A DNA stretch of 64,000 nucleotides from Rhodovarius crocodyli (GCF_004005855.1 NZ_SACL01000001.1:124001-188000), one strand, 5' to 3'. Shown: positions 7,919 to 18,152, counted from the stretch's first letter. Numbers and translations are program-made. The notes: generated from the sequence alone by a model not told the origin.

Positions 7919-9064
7919 TCAGGCGTGCTGCGCCGCATGGGCGGGCACGCGCAGGCCCAGGCGCTCCAGCCGGGGCACCACCTCCTGGATGAACAGCGGC
8001 GCGTCGATGGCTTGGTTGACCATCAGCATCGCGATGCCGTCCACGCCGATCTCGGCCAGCTGCGCCAGGCGGCCGGCGATATAGTCCGGGTCGCCCACCA
8101 GCCGGTAGTCACCATGGCCCTTCAGCATGCCCACGCGCTGCTGCGCCTGGTCGCCGGGCGGCAGCGGCCGGCCGGAACGGCGGCGGATGTCCAGCATGGT
8201 GTCGATCGCATCCCAATCCGCATTGGCCTCGCAATAGGCATAGAACTCCTCGGCCTCACGCATCGTGCGGCGGCAGACCACGGTGCCCGAGGTGAAGACC
8301 GGATAGGCCACATCCCGCCCCTGCTGCGCGCGCGCCTTCGCATCGGCCACGATGGCCGGGAAGCGCGAGGTGTCCCCGCGCGGCGGGTTGGAGAACAGCC
8401 CGTCGCAGCATTCGATGGCGAAGGCCTGGCCGACATCGGACATGCCGGCATTCAGCACCATGGGCTGGCTGCCGCCCACGGGCTTCGGCCGGCCGCGCAG
8501 GCCGCGCAGCTGCAGGTACTTGCCCTCGAAATCGAACTCGTCGGTGCGGGACCAGAGCTGGCGGATCACCTCGATCCATTCGCGGGCGTAGGGGTAGCGT
8601 TCCTCCGCCGGCATCTTCACGTCGAACATCTCGAACTCGTCGTCGTTCCAGCCGACGACGATGTTCAGGCCGAAGCGCCCCGCCCCGATGTGGTCGGCGG
8701 TCGCGAACTGCTTGGCCGCGAATACCGGGTGGATGAAGGGCGCGTGGACGGTGGCGAAGATGTTGATCCGCTTCGTCTGCGCCAGCAGGCCGATGGCCCA
8801 GGCGATGGTCTCGTGCGAAACCCCGGCGGGGTCGGTACGGCCGCCATAGCCCTTCCAGCGCGCGACCGGCAGCAGGAAGTCGATGCCGCCCTCATCGGCC
8901 AGCTTGGCGACGGCGAGGTTGTCCTCCCAGCCGGCCTCCCAGCGTTCCGGCACGGTGGTCAGCGCCGTGCCGCAGGACATGTTGGCGCCGAAGAAACCCA
9001 GCTTGAAGCGGTTCTGGTTGCCGAAGCTGACGCGCTCGGAGAGCGGTAGGATGCGTTCCGACAT
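7919..9064 (-). CDS. LLM-class flavin-dependent monooxygenase, RutA-like
   Basis: The 381-aa bacterial-luciferase-fold enzyme shows ARWKGYGGRTDPAG, then GAGRFGLNIVVGWNDDEFEMF and GGSQPMVLNAGMSDVGQAFA. These match the layout of the pyrimidine oxygenase RutA more closely than SsuD or NtaA. RutA opens the uracil ring through a flavin-N5-oxygen species, with FMN supplied by a separate reductase. The ATG at 9064 has AGGAG eight bases upstream, better than a start 45 nt earlier. It lies just downstream of a PotA-like ATPase gene and is probably the last enzyme of that operon. A ring-opening oxidation of an amide-containing heterocycle is a reasonable but unproven role. No flavin reductase gene is seen nearby. 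Confidence 0.8.
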   Translation of the reverse strand: MSERILPLSERVSFGNQNRFKLGFFGANMSCGTALTTVPERWEAGWEDNLAVAKLADEGGIDFLLPVARWKGYGGRTDPAGVSHETIAWAIGLLAQTKRINIFATVHAPFIHPVFAAKQFATADHIGAGRFGLNIVVGWNDDEFEMFDVKMPAEERYPYAREWIEVIRQLWSRTDEFDFEGKYLQLRGLRGRPKPVGGSQPMVLNAGMSDVGQAFAIECCDGLFSNPPRGDTSRFPAIVADAKARAQQGRDVAYPVFTSGTVVCRRTMREAEEFYAYCEANADWDAIDTMLDIRRRSGRPLPPGDQAQQRVGMLKGHGDYRLVGDPDYIAGRLAQLAEIGVDGIAMLMVNQAIDAPLFIQEVVPRLERLGLRVPAHAAQHA

Positions 9065-9068
9065 GGGA

Positions 9069-10127
<1,059 letters not shown>

Positions 10128-10134
10128 CGGCGCC

Positions 10135-11010
10135 TCACTTCATCAGATTGGCCAGGCCCAGGGCCCGGTCATAGACAGCCAGCATCAGCAGGGTGGCGCC
10201 CAGCAGCAGCATCGCCATGGCCGAGGCCGTGCCGAAGGCCAGCAGGTCCTCGATCTGCGTCGCGATCAGGCTGGCCACCATCAGGTCGCGCGGGGAGCCG
10301 ATCAGCGCGGGCGTCACGTAGAAGCCCAGGCAGAACACGAAGACGAGCAGCGAGCCGCTGATGATGCCGGGCATGGAAAGCGGCAGCACCACCTGGCGGA
10401 AGGTCTGCCCGCGTGTCGCCCCCAGGCCGCTGGCGGCGCGCAGCAGCACGGGGTCGATCCGCGCCAGCACCACGTAGATCGACAGCACCATGAAGGGCAG
10501 CAGGATATGCGTCATGCCGATGATGCTGGCAGCCGAGGTAAACAGCAGCACCGGCGGCGGGTCATAGCCCATCCAGCGCGCCACCTGGCTGACCGGGCCG
10601 CGGCTGCCGAGGATCACGGTCCAGGCATAGGTGCGCACCAGGAAGCTGATCCAGAAGCTGAGCCCCGTGGCCGCCAGCAGCACGGCACCCACCGCACCGC
10701 CCGCCCGCGCGATATACAGCGCCAGCGGATAGGCCATGACGATGCAGATGCCCGTGACCAGCAGCGCCATCAGCGTGGTGTTGCGGTAGATGCGCAGATA
10801 GGCCGGTGTGGTCAGCACCTCGATATAGTTGTGCAGGCCCGGCATGGGGTCGCTGAAGCTGACCCAGGCGGTGTTGGCCAAAGGCAGCAGGAACACCACG
10901 CCCATATAGAGCAGCGCGGGGGCGATCAGCAGCCAGGTGGGCACCGCGCGCAGGCGGGTGCGGGGGCGGTGGGCGGCTTCGGGCCGCAGGCCGGTCAGCG
11001 CCGCGCTCAT
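10135..11010 (-). CDS. ABC transporter permease, PotB-like (system 1)
   Basis: The 291-aa protein has about six membrane helices and the cytoplasmic EAA loop GLGATRGQTFRQVVLPL, which docks to the ATPase. The long N-terminal segment before the first helix and the periplasmic loop are typical of PotB-type partners. It overlaps the other permease gene (11007-11801) by 4 nt and is followed 7 nt later by the ATPase gene. Confidence 0.88.
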   Translation of the reverse strand: MSAALTGLRPEAAHRPRTRLRAVPTWLLIAPALLYMGVVFLLPLANTAWVSFSDPMPGLHNYIEVLTTPAYLRIYRNTTLMALLVTGICIVMAYPLALYIARAGGAVGAVLLAATGLSFWISFLVRTYAWTVILGSRGPVSQVARWMGYDPPPVLLFTSAASIIGMTHILLPFMVLSIYVVLARIDPVLLRAASGLGATRGQTFRQVVLPLSMPGIISGSLLVFVFCLGFYVTPALIGSPRDLMVASLIATQIEDLLAFGTASAMAMLLLGATLLMLAVYDRALGLANLMK

Positions 11011-11801
11011 CGCGACATCGCCGCCCGGCGGCGCAGCAGAGAGACGGCGGAGAACAGGAAGATCACCAGCACCACCGTCAGGGTGGAGACCACCGACAGC
11101 ACCGGGTCGGCATCCAGGCGGATGCTCTCGAAGGCGCGGCGGGGCAGCGTGTTGACCTCGCGCCCCGCGATGAACAGGGAAATCACCGCCTCATCGAAGC
11201 TGTGCACAAAGGCGAAGATGCCGGCGATGACGATGGCCGGCGTGATCAGCGGCAGCGTGACCATGCGGAAGCCCTGCCAGGGGGTGGCGCCGCAGATCGC
11301 GGCCGCGCGTTCCAGGTTGCGGTCGAAGCCGCGCACCGTGGCCGAGAGCGCGATCAGCGCCAGCGGGATGGACCCCGCCGCATGGGCCATCAGCACCCCG
11401 GCATAAGTCTGGTTCAGCCCGATCTCGGCATAGAGCGTGTAGTAGCTGATCGCCATGATGATGCTGGGCACCAGCATGGGCAGAAGCAGCAGGGCGCGCG
11501 CCAGGTTCTGCCCGCGGAACTGCCTGCGGTTCAGCGCGAAGGCCGCCGGCACCGAGAGCAGCAGCGTCAGCACCGAGCACCCCGCAGCGATCGCCAGGCT
11601 GTTCGCCGTGGCCGACAGCCAGGCATCGGACTGGAAATAGGCGGCGTAATGCCCCAGCGAGAAGGAACGCGGCGGAAACTCGAAGGAGCGCGAGGCGCTG
11701 AAGGACATCGGCACCAGCACCAGCACCGGCGCCAGGATGAACAGCGCCACCGCCAGAGCGAGAACGAGGTTCAGCCGCGAGGGTCGGTCGTGGTGGATCA
11801 C
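11007..11801 (-). CDS. ABC transporter permease, PotC-like (system 1)
   Basis: The 264-aa permease has about six hydrophobic helices and the EAA loop ICGATPWQGFRMVTLPLI, with FAFVHSFDEAVISLF shortly after, a PotC hallmark. It follows the solute-binding gene with a 4-nt overlap. In this operon the PotC-like gene comes before the PotB-like gene, the reverse of the second system at 15.2-17 kb. Confidence 0.88.
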   Translation of the reverse strand: MIHHDRPSRLNLVLALAVALFILAPVLVLVPMSFSASRSFEFPPRSFSLGHYAAYFQSDAWLSATANSLAIAAGCSVLTLLLSVPAAFALNRRQFRGQNLARALLLLPMLVPSIIMAISYYTLYAEIGLNQTYAGVLMAHAAGSIPLALIALSATVRGFDRNLERAAAICGATPWQGFRMVTLPLITPAIVIAGIFAFVHSFDEAVISLFIAGREVNTLPRRAFESIRLDADPVLSVVSTLTVVLVIFLFSAVSLLRRRAAMSR

Positions 11802-12832
11802 TGGATCTGCCAGGCCTCGAAGCGGCGGGTGGCGGCCGTCATGATGGCGCCGATGGAACGCGGCTCATGCTCGATGGCACCCGCGGCATAGGCCGGGTTG
11901 GTCGGCATGTCCTTCGTCTGCTCCTCGTTGATCCAGTTGAAGGCGCGGGTATCGAAGGGGCCGTACTGGCCGTCGATGCAGAAGCGCGCCATGCGCTCGG
12001 GCTCGACCGCGAACTGGATGAACTCGAAGGCCATCGCCGCGCGCGGCGTCCCGCGTGAGACCACCCAATAGGTGCGGTCCACGGTGAACTGGTTCCACAC
12101 CAGCTCCACCGGCGCGCCGTTGCGCTTGGCCGACAGGACGTTGGCGTGCCAGATGCCGATCATCTGCACCTCGCCATCCGCCAGCAGCTGCTGGGCCTGG
12201 CCGCCCTGGGTCCACCAGGACGCGATGGCAGGCTTGACCTTGTCCAGGCTGCGGAAGGCGCGGTCCATGTCGATCGGGTAGATGTTCTCCTTCGCCACGC
12301 CATCGGCCAGCAGCGCGAAGGGGAAGGTCCATTGCATGCTGCGCGGCAGGGCGCGGCGGCCGGGATATTTCTGCAGGTTCCAGAAATCGCGCCAGTCGCG
12401 GACCTCGCCGGCCGGAAGGTTGCGCGTGTTGACCGCCAGGTTGGTGGAATAGGCGTGGTTGCCGATGCCGTTGGCGAAGATGCCGTCCGACGGCAGCTTG
12501 CCGCGGTCGATGGTCTGGTCGGTCGGGCGCTCGGTCAGGTTGGACTGCTCGGCCTGCACCAGGCTGGGCCCGCCCAGGGTCGAGATGTCGTACTCGTAGT
12601 TGCCGGTGCGGACCTGGGCCGCGAGCTTGGCGAAATTGACGCCCGAAGTGATGCGGATCTCGATGCCCGTCTTTGCCGTGAAGGGGTCGAACAGGTGCTG
12701 CCGCGCCGCGCGTTCCCAGGTGCCGCCCCAGGAATTGATATACAGGAAGCGGCCCTGCGCCTTCAGGGCGGGGGCCGCCAGCATACCGGCGGTGGCGCCC
12801 AGCAGGGTGCGGCGAGCGGTCAGGATCGTCAT
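11798..12832 (-). CDS. ABC transporter extracellular solute-binding protein, PotD-like (system 1)
   Basis: The 344-aa protein begins with a twin-arginine-type export signal (TARRTLLGATAG, cleavage after LKAQ near residue 26). The binding-protein body has NSWGGTWERAARQHLFDPF and WWTQGGQAQQLLADGEVQM, typical of family 1 (PotD/spermidine-like) receptors. It is the first gene of the operon receptor-permease-permease-ATPase-LLM enzyme. Operator copy 2 sits 19 bp before the ATG. If TATACT inside the operator is the -10 box, the leader would be only about 13 nt. The ligand is not predictable; PotD-like proteins also bind opines, amino acids and other amines. Confidence 0.88.
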   Translation of the reverse strand: MTILTARRTLLGATAGMLAAPALKAQGRFLYINSWGGTWERAARQHLFDPFTAKTGIEIRITSGVNFAKLAAQVRTGNYEYDISTLGGPSLVQAEQSNLTERPTDQTIDRGKLPSDGIFANGIGNHAYSTNLAVNTRNLPAGEVRDWRDFWNLQKYPGRRALPRSMQWTFPFALLADGVAKENIYPIDMDRAFRSLDKVKPAIASWWTQGGQAQQLLADGEVQMIGIWHANVLSAKRNGAPVELVWNQFTVDRTYWVVSRGTPRAAMAFEFIQFAVEPERMARFCIDGQYGPFDTRAFNWINEEQTKDMPTNPAYAAGAIEHEPRSIGAIMTAATRRFEAWQIQ

Positions 12833-12851
12833 GTCGGCCCCATCATGAATA

Positions 12852-12861
12852 AAGTATACTT
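12852..12861. promoter_or_regulatory. Palindromic operator AAGTATACTT, copy 2
   Basis: A perfect palindrome in the 66-bp gap between two operons, 19 bp upstream of the start of the PotD-like gene at 12832. It lies in an AT-rich patch that contrasts with the surrounding GC-rich DNA. On the minus strand TATACT at 12858-12853 can serve as a -10 element. Confidence 0.7.
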
Positions 12862-12898
12862 AATACGATACTCACCGATTAGCTTCGCGCACAAGCGA

Positions 12899-14197
12899 TT
12901 AATCCAGGCCCAGATGGCCACGCAGCGTGGTGGCGCTGTAGGCGTCGCGGAACAGGCCGCGCCGGCGCAGTTCCGGCACCACCATGGTGGTGAAATCCGT
13001 CAGGCAATTGGGGAAGAAGGCCGGCATGAACACGTAGCCGTCCGCCGCCTCGCCCTCGAAGCGGTGCTGCAGTTGGTCCGCGATGTCGGCCGGCGTGCCG
13101 AACAGGGAGAAACTGTCCTTGTCGGCCATGCGCAGATACAGCTCGCGGATGGTCAGCCCCTCGCGCCGCGCCTCGGCCTGCACCTTGAACACGCCGCTTG
13201 TGGTGGTGTTGTCGGTGGCAAGCTCCGGCAGCGGGCCGTCATCGGGCGCATTGCCCAGGCTGGTGGCCAGCATCATCTCCAGGAAGGCGCGGCCGACCAC
13301 GGGCTCGATCAGTTCCCGCACCTCGTCGTATTTGGCGCGGGCTTCCTCGCGGGTGGGGGCGACGTAGATGTTCACCGCCGGCATCACCAGCACCCGGTCG
13401 GGGTCGCGCCCCTTCTCGGCGGCGCGGCGCTTGATGTCGCGGTAGAAGTCCCGCGCGGTCTCGTAGTCGGCGATGGTGGAGAAGATCACCTCCCCTACCC
13501 CCGCCGCCAGGTCGCGCCCGGGGCCGGAGGCGCCGGCCTGCACCAGCACCGGCCGGCCCTGGGGGGAACGCGGCACGTTCAGCGGGCCGCGCACCTGGAA
13601 ATGCTCGCCCACATGGTTCAGCAGCCGCATGCCCGCGGCATCGAAGAACAGCCCGGCTTCCTTGTCGCGGATCTGCGCCCCGGCATCCCAGGTGTTCCAC
13701 AGCCCCTTCACCACCTCCACGAACTCGGCGGCGCGGCGATAGCGGTCGGCATGCGGGATCAGCCCGTCCATGCTGAAATTGCCGGGCTCGTTGGGGTTGG
13801 AGGAGGTGACGATGTTCCACCCGCAGCGCCCGTCGCTCAGCAGGTCCAGCGAGGCGAAGCGCCGCGCCAGGTTGTACGGCTCCTCATAGGTGGTGGATGC
13901 CGTGGCCACCATGCCGATGCGGCTGGTGCTGGCGGCCAGCGCGCCCAGCAGGGTCAGCGGCTCGAACTGCGCCACGTACCGGTTGCTGCTGCGGGCCAGA
14001 ACGTCCCAGTCGCGGCCGCGCATGGTGATGCTGTCGGCCAGGAACAGGAAATCGAGGCAGGCGCTTTCGGCCAGCCGCGCCATCTCCGCCACGCGCGACA
14101 GGTTGGCGCCGTGGTCGGCATAGGCGTCCGGGTGGCGCCAGCCCGCGATATGCCCGCCGGTGGAGGTGGCATAGTAGCCGAGCTTCATCTGCCTCAT
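12899..14197 (-). CDS. LLM-class flavin-dependent monooxygenase, NtaA/SnaA/DszA type
   Basis: The 432-aa enzyme carries the family landmarks LGYYATSTGGHIAGWRHP at its N terminus, DFLFLADS near residue 49, LSDGRCGWNIVTSSNPNEPG near residue 123 and RYRRAAEFVEVVKGLW. Members are two-component oxygenases that use reduced FMN from a partner to cleave C-N or C-S bonds or insert oxygen in substrates such as nitrilotriacetate and dibenzothiophene sulfone. Its ATG overlaps the stop of the second PotA-like gene, so it is the last gene of that transport operon. An in-frame ATG 9 nt downstream is an alternative start. Confidence 0.88.
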   Translation of the reverse strand: MRQMKLGYYATSTGGHIAGWRHPDAYADHGANLSRVAEMARLAESACLDFLFLADSITMRGRDWDVLARSSNRYVAQFEPLTLLGALAASTSRIGMVATASTTYEEPYNLARRFASLDLLSDGRCGWNIVTSSNPNEPGNFSMDGLIPHADRYRRAAEFVEVVKGLWNTWDAGAQIRDKEAGLFFDAAGMRLLNHVGEHFQVRGPLNVPRSPQGRPVLVQAGASGPGRDLAAGVGEVIFSTIADYETARDFYRDIKRRAAEKGRDPDRVLVMPAVNIYVAPTREEARAKYDEVRELIEPVVGRAFLEMMLATSLGNAPDDGPLPELATDNTTTSGVFKVQAEARREGLTIRELYLRMADKDSFSLFGTPADIADQLQHRFEGEAADGYVFMPAFFPNCLTDFTTMVVPELRRRGLFRDAYSATTLRGHLGLD

Positions 14198-15249
14198 GAC
14201 AGAACCAGATCCTCGCCGCGCAGGCTGAGCGCGACCGGGGTTCCGATCGGCAGCACCGCGTCCTCGGCGGGCTGGATGGCCTGGAAGGTCTCGCCCCCGC
14301 AGGCCACGTCGTAGCGCACCATCATGCCCAGATAGTCCACCCCCGTGACATGCCCGCGCAGGGCGGGCGTGCCGTCGTCAGGCACCAGCCTGAGGCGTTC
14401 CGCGCGCAGCAGCAGGGACAGCTTCGTGCCCGGCGCGGCATCGCCCGGCACGGGCAGGGAAACGCCTTCGGCCAGCGCCACCTGCATGGTGCCGCCGCCG
14501 GCGCTGGTCACGGTGCCGGGCAGGCTGTTCACCCGCCCGAAGAAGCGCATGACGAATTCGGAATTGGGCGCGCGATAGATGTCCTCGGGCGTGCCCTCCT
14601 GGCGCTTGCGGCCGCCATGCATCACCACGATGCGGTCGGCCATGGACAAGGCTTCCTGCTGGTCGTGCGTGACGAACACGGTGGTGATGCCGAGCGACTT
14701 CTGGATGCGCTTCAGCTCCACCCGCAGCTCGTCGCGCAGCCCGGCGTCGAGTGCCGAGAGCGGCTCGTCGAACAGCAGCAGGTCTGGCTCGATGACGATG
14801 GCGCGCGCCACCGCGATGCGCTGCTGCTGCCCGCCCGAGAGCTGGGACGGCAGGCGATCGGCCACATGCGGCAGGCGCACCACCTCCAGCGCGCGGGCGA
14901 CGCGGCGGGCGATCTCGGGCTTGGGCACCTTCCGGTATTTCAGGCCGAAGGCGATGTTCTCGAAGGCGGTGCGGTGCGGGAACAGCGCGTGGTTCTGGAA
15001 CACCATGCCGACATTGCGCGCATGCACCGGCACGTCGTTCACACGCCGGCCCTTCACCACGATGTCGCCGGAGCTCGGCTGCTCCAGCCCCGCCATCATG
15101 CGCAGCGTGGTGGTCTTGCCGCAGCCGGAACTGCCGAGCAGGGCCACGAACTCGCCCTCGGCGATGGTCAGGTCCAGGTCGTCGACGGCGGCGACGCTGC
15201 CATAGTGGCGGCTGACGCGGCGCATCTCGACAGCGGCGGGCGCGCTCAT
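14194..15249 (-). CDS. ABC transporter ATP-binding protein, PotA-like (system 2)
   Basis: The 351-aa ATPase has Walker A GSSGCGKTT, signature LSGGQQQR, Walker B LLLFDEPLSALD, switch VTHDQQEAL and a C-terminal TOBE region (about residues 250-350). It overlaps the PotC-like gene upstream and the NtaA-like gene downstream by 4 nt each. It belongs to the same class as the ATPase at 9069-10127. The two differ clearly in the TOBE half, consistent with different cargo or older divergence. Confidence 0.9.
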   Translation of the reverse strand: MSAPAAVEMRRVSRHYGSVAAVDDLDLTIAEGEFVALLGSSGCGKTTTLRMMAGLEQPSSGDIVVKGRRVNDVPVHARNVGMVFQNHALFPHRTAFENIAFGLKYRKVPKPEIARRVARALEVVRLPHVADRLPSQLSGGQQQRIAVARAIVIEPDLLLFDEPLSALDAGLRDELRVELKRIQKSLGITTVFVTHDQQEALSMADRIVVMHGGRKRQEGTPEDIYRAPNSEFVMRFFGRVNSLPGTVTSAGGGTMQVALAEGVSLPVPGDAAPGTKLSLLLRAERLRLVPDDGTPALRGHVTGVDYLGMMVRYDVACGGETFQAIQPAEDAVLPIGTPVALSLRGEDLVLS

Positions 15250-16106
15250 CGGGCATCTCCTTCGGTGGCGGGCTGCCAGGCGGGTGTCGCTTCAGGCGCG
15301 CGGGCGGGGCGGCGCCGGCGCGAGGTCCATAGATGCAGCAGCAGCATGGTCAGCACCGGCACGCCGACCGAGAAGCCCACCAGCGCCGCCGCCAGCGCGT
15401 TCAGCTCCTGGCTGACGGAGTTCTGCAACTCGGACAGCACATAGATCGGCACGGTGTCGAAGTTGGCCGGGCGCCAGAACAGCGTCGCCGTCACCTCGTC
15501 GAAGGAGGACATGAAGGCGAAGACGAAGCCCGTGACGATGGCGGGGGCTGCCAGCGGCAGCGTGACCTCGCGGAAGGTCTGCCAGCCATTGGCGCCCAGC
15601 GTGCGCGAGGCTTCCTCCAGATACAGCGGGATGGCCTGCAGCCGGTGCTGCGTGGTCAGGATGACGAAGGGCATGGTGAGTGCCACATGCCCCAGCAGCA
15701 TCAGGGTGAAGCTGCGCGACAGGCCCAGGATGCGGAAGGCGAGCAAGAGCCCCACCCCCACGATCAGGTGCGGCACCAGGATAGGCATGGTCAGCAGCAG
15801 CTGCACCGCCGCGCGCCCGCGGAATGGGTAGCGCACCAGCGCATAGGCCGCCGCCACCCCCAGCACGGTCGCGATGGCCGCCGTCGCCACCGCCAGCCGC
15901 AGGGATGTCTTGACCGCCGTCACCACGGCAGGGTTGTCCAGCAGGCCGCCGAACCAGCGGGTGGTGAAGCCCACGATCGGGAAGCTGCCGAATTCCGGCG
16001 GGTTGAAGGCCAGGGCCACCACCACGAAGACCGGCAGGATCTTGTAGGCGTAGACCAGCAGGGTGAAGCCGCCGAGCAGCCACAGGGTCAGGCGTGAGTG
16101 CCTCAT
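15246..16106 (-). CDS. ABC transporter permease, PotC-like (system 2)
   Basis: The 286-aa protein has about six membrane helices. Its EAA loop SRTLGANGWQTFREVTLPL is followed by FAFMSSFDEVTATLF, the PotC-type motif. It overlaps both neighbouring genes by 4 nt. A short basic tail follows the last helix. Confidence 0.88.
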   Translation of the reverse strand: MRHSRLTLWLLGGFTLLVYAYKILPVFVVVALAFNPPEFGSFPIVGFTTRWFGGLLDNPAVVTAVKTSLRLAVATAAIATVLGVAAAYALVRYPFRGRAAVQLLLTMPILVPHLIVGVGLLLAFRILGLSRSFTLMLLGHVALTMPFVILTTQHRLQAIPLYLEEASRTLGANGWQTFREVTLPLAAPAIVTGFVFAFMSSFDEVTATLFWRPANFDTVPIYVLSELQNSVSQELNALAAALVGFSVGVPVLTMLLLHLWTSRRRRPARAPEATPAWQPATEGDAR

Positions 16107-16969
16107 GCGGACACCTTGCGGAACAGGGTGCCCACACCCGCCAGCCTCGCATACAGCCCGATCACCGCCGTCAGCACGACGATGAACACCACGGCCAGCG
16201 TGGCGCCCAGGGGCCAGTCCAGCTGCGGGATCACCGCCTCATAGATCAGGTTCGAGTAGTAGACATTGCCGGTGCCGCCCAGGATCAGCGGCGTGATGTA
16301 GGTGCCGGCGGCCAGGATAAAGACCAGCAGCGACCCCGCCATCAGCCCCGGCAGGGACAGCGGCAGCGTGACCTCCAGGAAGGCATGCCAGCCCTTGGCG
16401 CCCAGGGTGCGGGCCGCATCCACCAGGTTCCGGTCCACCGACTGCAACCCGATATAGATGTTCAGCACCATGTAGGTCAGCGTGTAGTGGACCATGCCGA
16501 CATAGATGGAGAAGTCGTTGTAGAGCAGCGGCAGCGGCTCCTCGATCACCCCCATCCGGCGCAGCAGCAGGTTCACGAGGCCCCCCGGCCCCAGCACATG
16601 CAGCCAGGACATGGTGCGCACCACGAAGCTGATCCAGCTGGGCAGGAACAGCAGCAGGATCATCAGCGCGCGGAAGCGATCCGGCATCAGGATCAGCGTA
16701 TAGGCCACCGGATAACCGACCAGGGCACAGATCAGGGTAGTGATCGCGGCCAGGCGCCCGGTGCGGCCCAGCACCTCCAGATAGAAGGGGTCGTCCAGGA
16801 ATTCCCGCCAGCTCGTCAGCGTGAACTGCTGGATGACGATGCCGTTCGGGTCGCGCAGCCAGAAGGAATGCAGCGCCATCGCCAGCACCGGCAACAGGAT
16901 GAAGGCGACGACGCAGCCTACGGCCGGCGCCGCCAGCATCCAACCGGTCGCGCGGCGTGGATCAGCCAC
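16103..16969 (-). CDS. ABC transporter permease, PotB-like (system 2)
   Basis: The 288-aa permease has about six helices and the EAA loop RTLGAKGWHAFLEVTLPL. The large periplasmic loop after helix 1 is typical of PotB-like subunits. Its start lies 8 nt inside the solute-binding gene and its end overlaps the PotC-like gene by 4 nt. Confidence 0.88.
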   Translation of the reverse strand: MADPRRATGWMLAAPAVGCVVAFILLPVLAMALHSFWLRDPNGIVIQQFTLTSWREFLDDPFYLEVLGRTGRLAAITTLICALVGYPVAYTLILMPDRFRALMILLLFLPSWISFVVRTMSWLHVLGPGGLVNLLLRRMGVIEEPLPLLYNDFSIYVGMVHYTLTYMVLNIYIGLQSVDRNLVDAARTLGAKGWHAFLEVTLPLSLPGLMAGSLLVFILAAGTYITPLILGGTGNVYYSNLIYEAVIPQLDWPLGATLAVVFIVVLTAVIGLYARLAGVGTLFRKVSA

Positions 16970-18101
16970 GCGCCATCACCTGGGTGTAGCGGCGCTGCCA
17001 GGCATCGCCATGGCCGTTCCAGTAGACGGGGTCGGGGAAGACGCCGAGGCGCAGGCGCCCTTCCTCGTCATAGCCCGGCAGGGTGGTGCGCAGCGCCTGC
17101 GGCACATCCACCTTGGCGGGGTCGAACAGCGGCGTGCTGCCTTCCTGCTCGGCGAGCGCGAACTGCACTTCCTCACGCAACACGATGTCGAACATCTCAT
17201 ACACGGGCGTCAGCGGCGTGCCGCGGAACACGAACATGCCGGCGATGTCGGTGTAGATGCCCTGCGGGTAGACGATGTCGATCGGGTGGCCCTGCTTGCG
17301 CAGATGGAACACGCGCAGGCCCCAGGCATCGGAGATGTCGGCCGTGCCGTTGGACAGCAGGCTCATCTGCTCGGCGCCGCTGCCCCAGTATTTCGTGACC
17401 AGCCGGCGGGACTGGCGGATGCGGTCCCACACGGCATCCATGTCGCGGATGGCGTTGGGGTCCTGGCCGCTCTGCAGGGCCGCGTACCAGATGCGGCGCA
17501 GCCAGTTGTTCTCACCCACGATGCGGCCGCGATACCGGTCGTTCAGCAGCGACTGAACGCCCTGCTGCCGCACCGAGGCGCCGTCCACCTTGTCGCGGTT
17601 ATAGGCGATGCCGATGGTGGTCAGCTGGAAGGGCACGGCGCAGGCCTCGCCGCCCGACAGGCGCTTGAAGGCCTCCAGGCCCCGCTGGTCATAGCTGGCG
17701 AAGCGCGGGATCTTCGAGATGTCCAGCGCCTGGCCCAGATTGCCCTGGGTGAAGGTGTAGTAAGACACCAGATTGGACAGCGAGCAGATGTTGTACTCGC
17801 CGGGGGAGCCCGCGCGCACGCGGGTCAGGAATTCCTCCCACCCGCTGAAGGAGCCCTGGCGGATCTGCACGCCGGTGCGCTCGGTGAAGGGGGTGAAGAT
17901 GTGGCGCGTCAGCGCCTGCTGGCCGACACCGCCCCAGCCGTCGAAGCGCAGGCTCTGCGGTTGCTGCGCATAGGCGGCCAGGGGGCTCGCCAGCCCGGCG
18001 GCGGCACAGGCCGCACCCAGCGCGCCCAAAAAGCCGCGGCGGTCGATGTCGCCATCGCGATAGCGCGCGAGCAGCCGCTCGCCCTGCTGGTGGAAGTCCA
18101 T
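16962..18101 (-). CDS. ABC transporter extracellular solute-binding protein, PotD-like (system 2)
   Basis: The 379-aa receptor has a twin-arginine signal (DIDRRGFLGALGAAC, cleavage near AYAQ at residue 46). Its body has a family 1 binding-protein pattern, including FDGWGGVGQQALTRHIFTPF and SLLSNGTADISDAWG. A GGAGAG ribosome site precedes the ATG. Operator copy 3 is 51 bp upstream. The operon order is receptor, PotB, PotC, ATPase, NtaA-like oxygenase. The ligand is unknown. Confidence 0.88.
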   Translation of the reverse strand: MDFHQQGERLLARYRDGDIDRRGFLGALGAACAAAGLASPLAAYAQQPQSLRFDGWGGVGQQALTRHIFTPFTERTGVQIRQGSFSGWEEFLTRVRAGSPGEYNICSLSNLVSYYTFTQGNLGQALDISKIPRFASYDQRGLEAFKRLSGGEACAVPFQLTTIGIAYNRDKVDGASVRQQGVQSLLNDRYRGRIVGENNWLRRIWYAALQSGQDPNAIRDMDAVWDRIRQSRRLVTKYWGSGAEQMSLLSNGTADISDAWGLRVFHLRKQGHPIDIVYPQGIYTDIAGMFVFRGTPLTPVYEMFDIVLREEVQFALAEQEGSTPLFDPAKVDVPQALRTTLPGYDEEGRLRLGVFPDPVYWNGHGDAWQRRYTQVMARG

Positions 18102-18152
18102 CTTTCTCTCCGTCGATCCCGTGTCGCCGTGAGTGCTGGCTTGCTTGTGATG

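Noticed and set aside
12146-14314. A 722-codon rightward open frame opposite the first PotD-like and NtaA-like genes
   Set aside because: It is an antisense shadow produced by high GC. It has no family motifs, crosses an intergenic region with an operator, and the opposite strand carries clear, complete genes.
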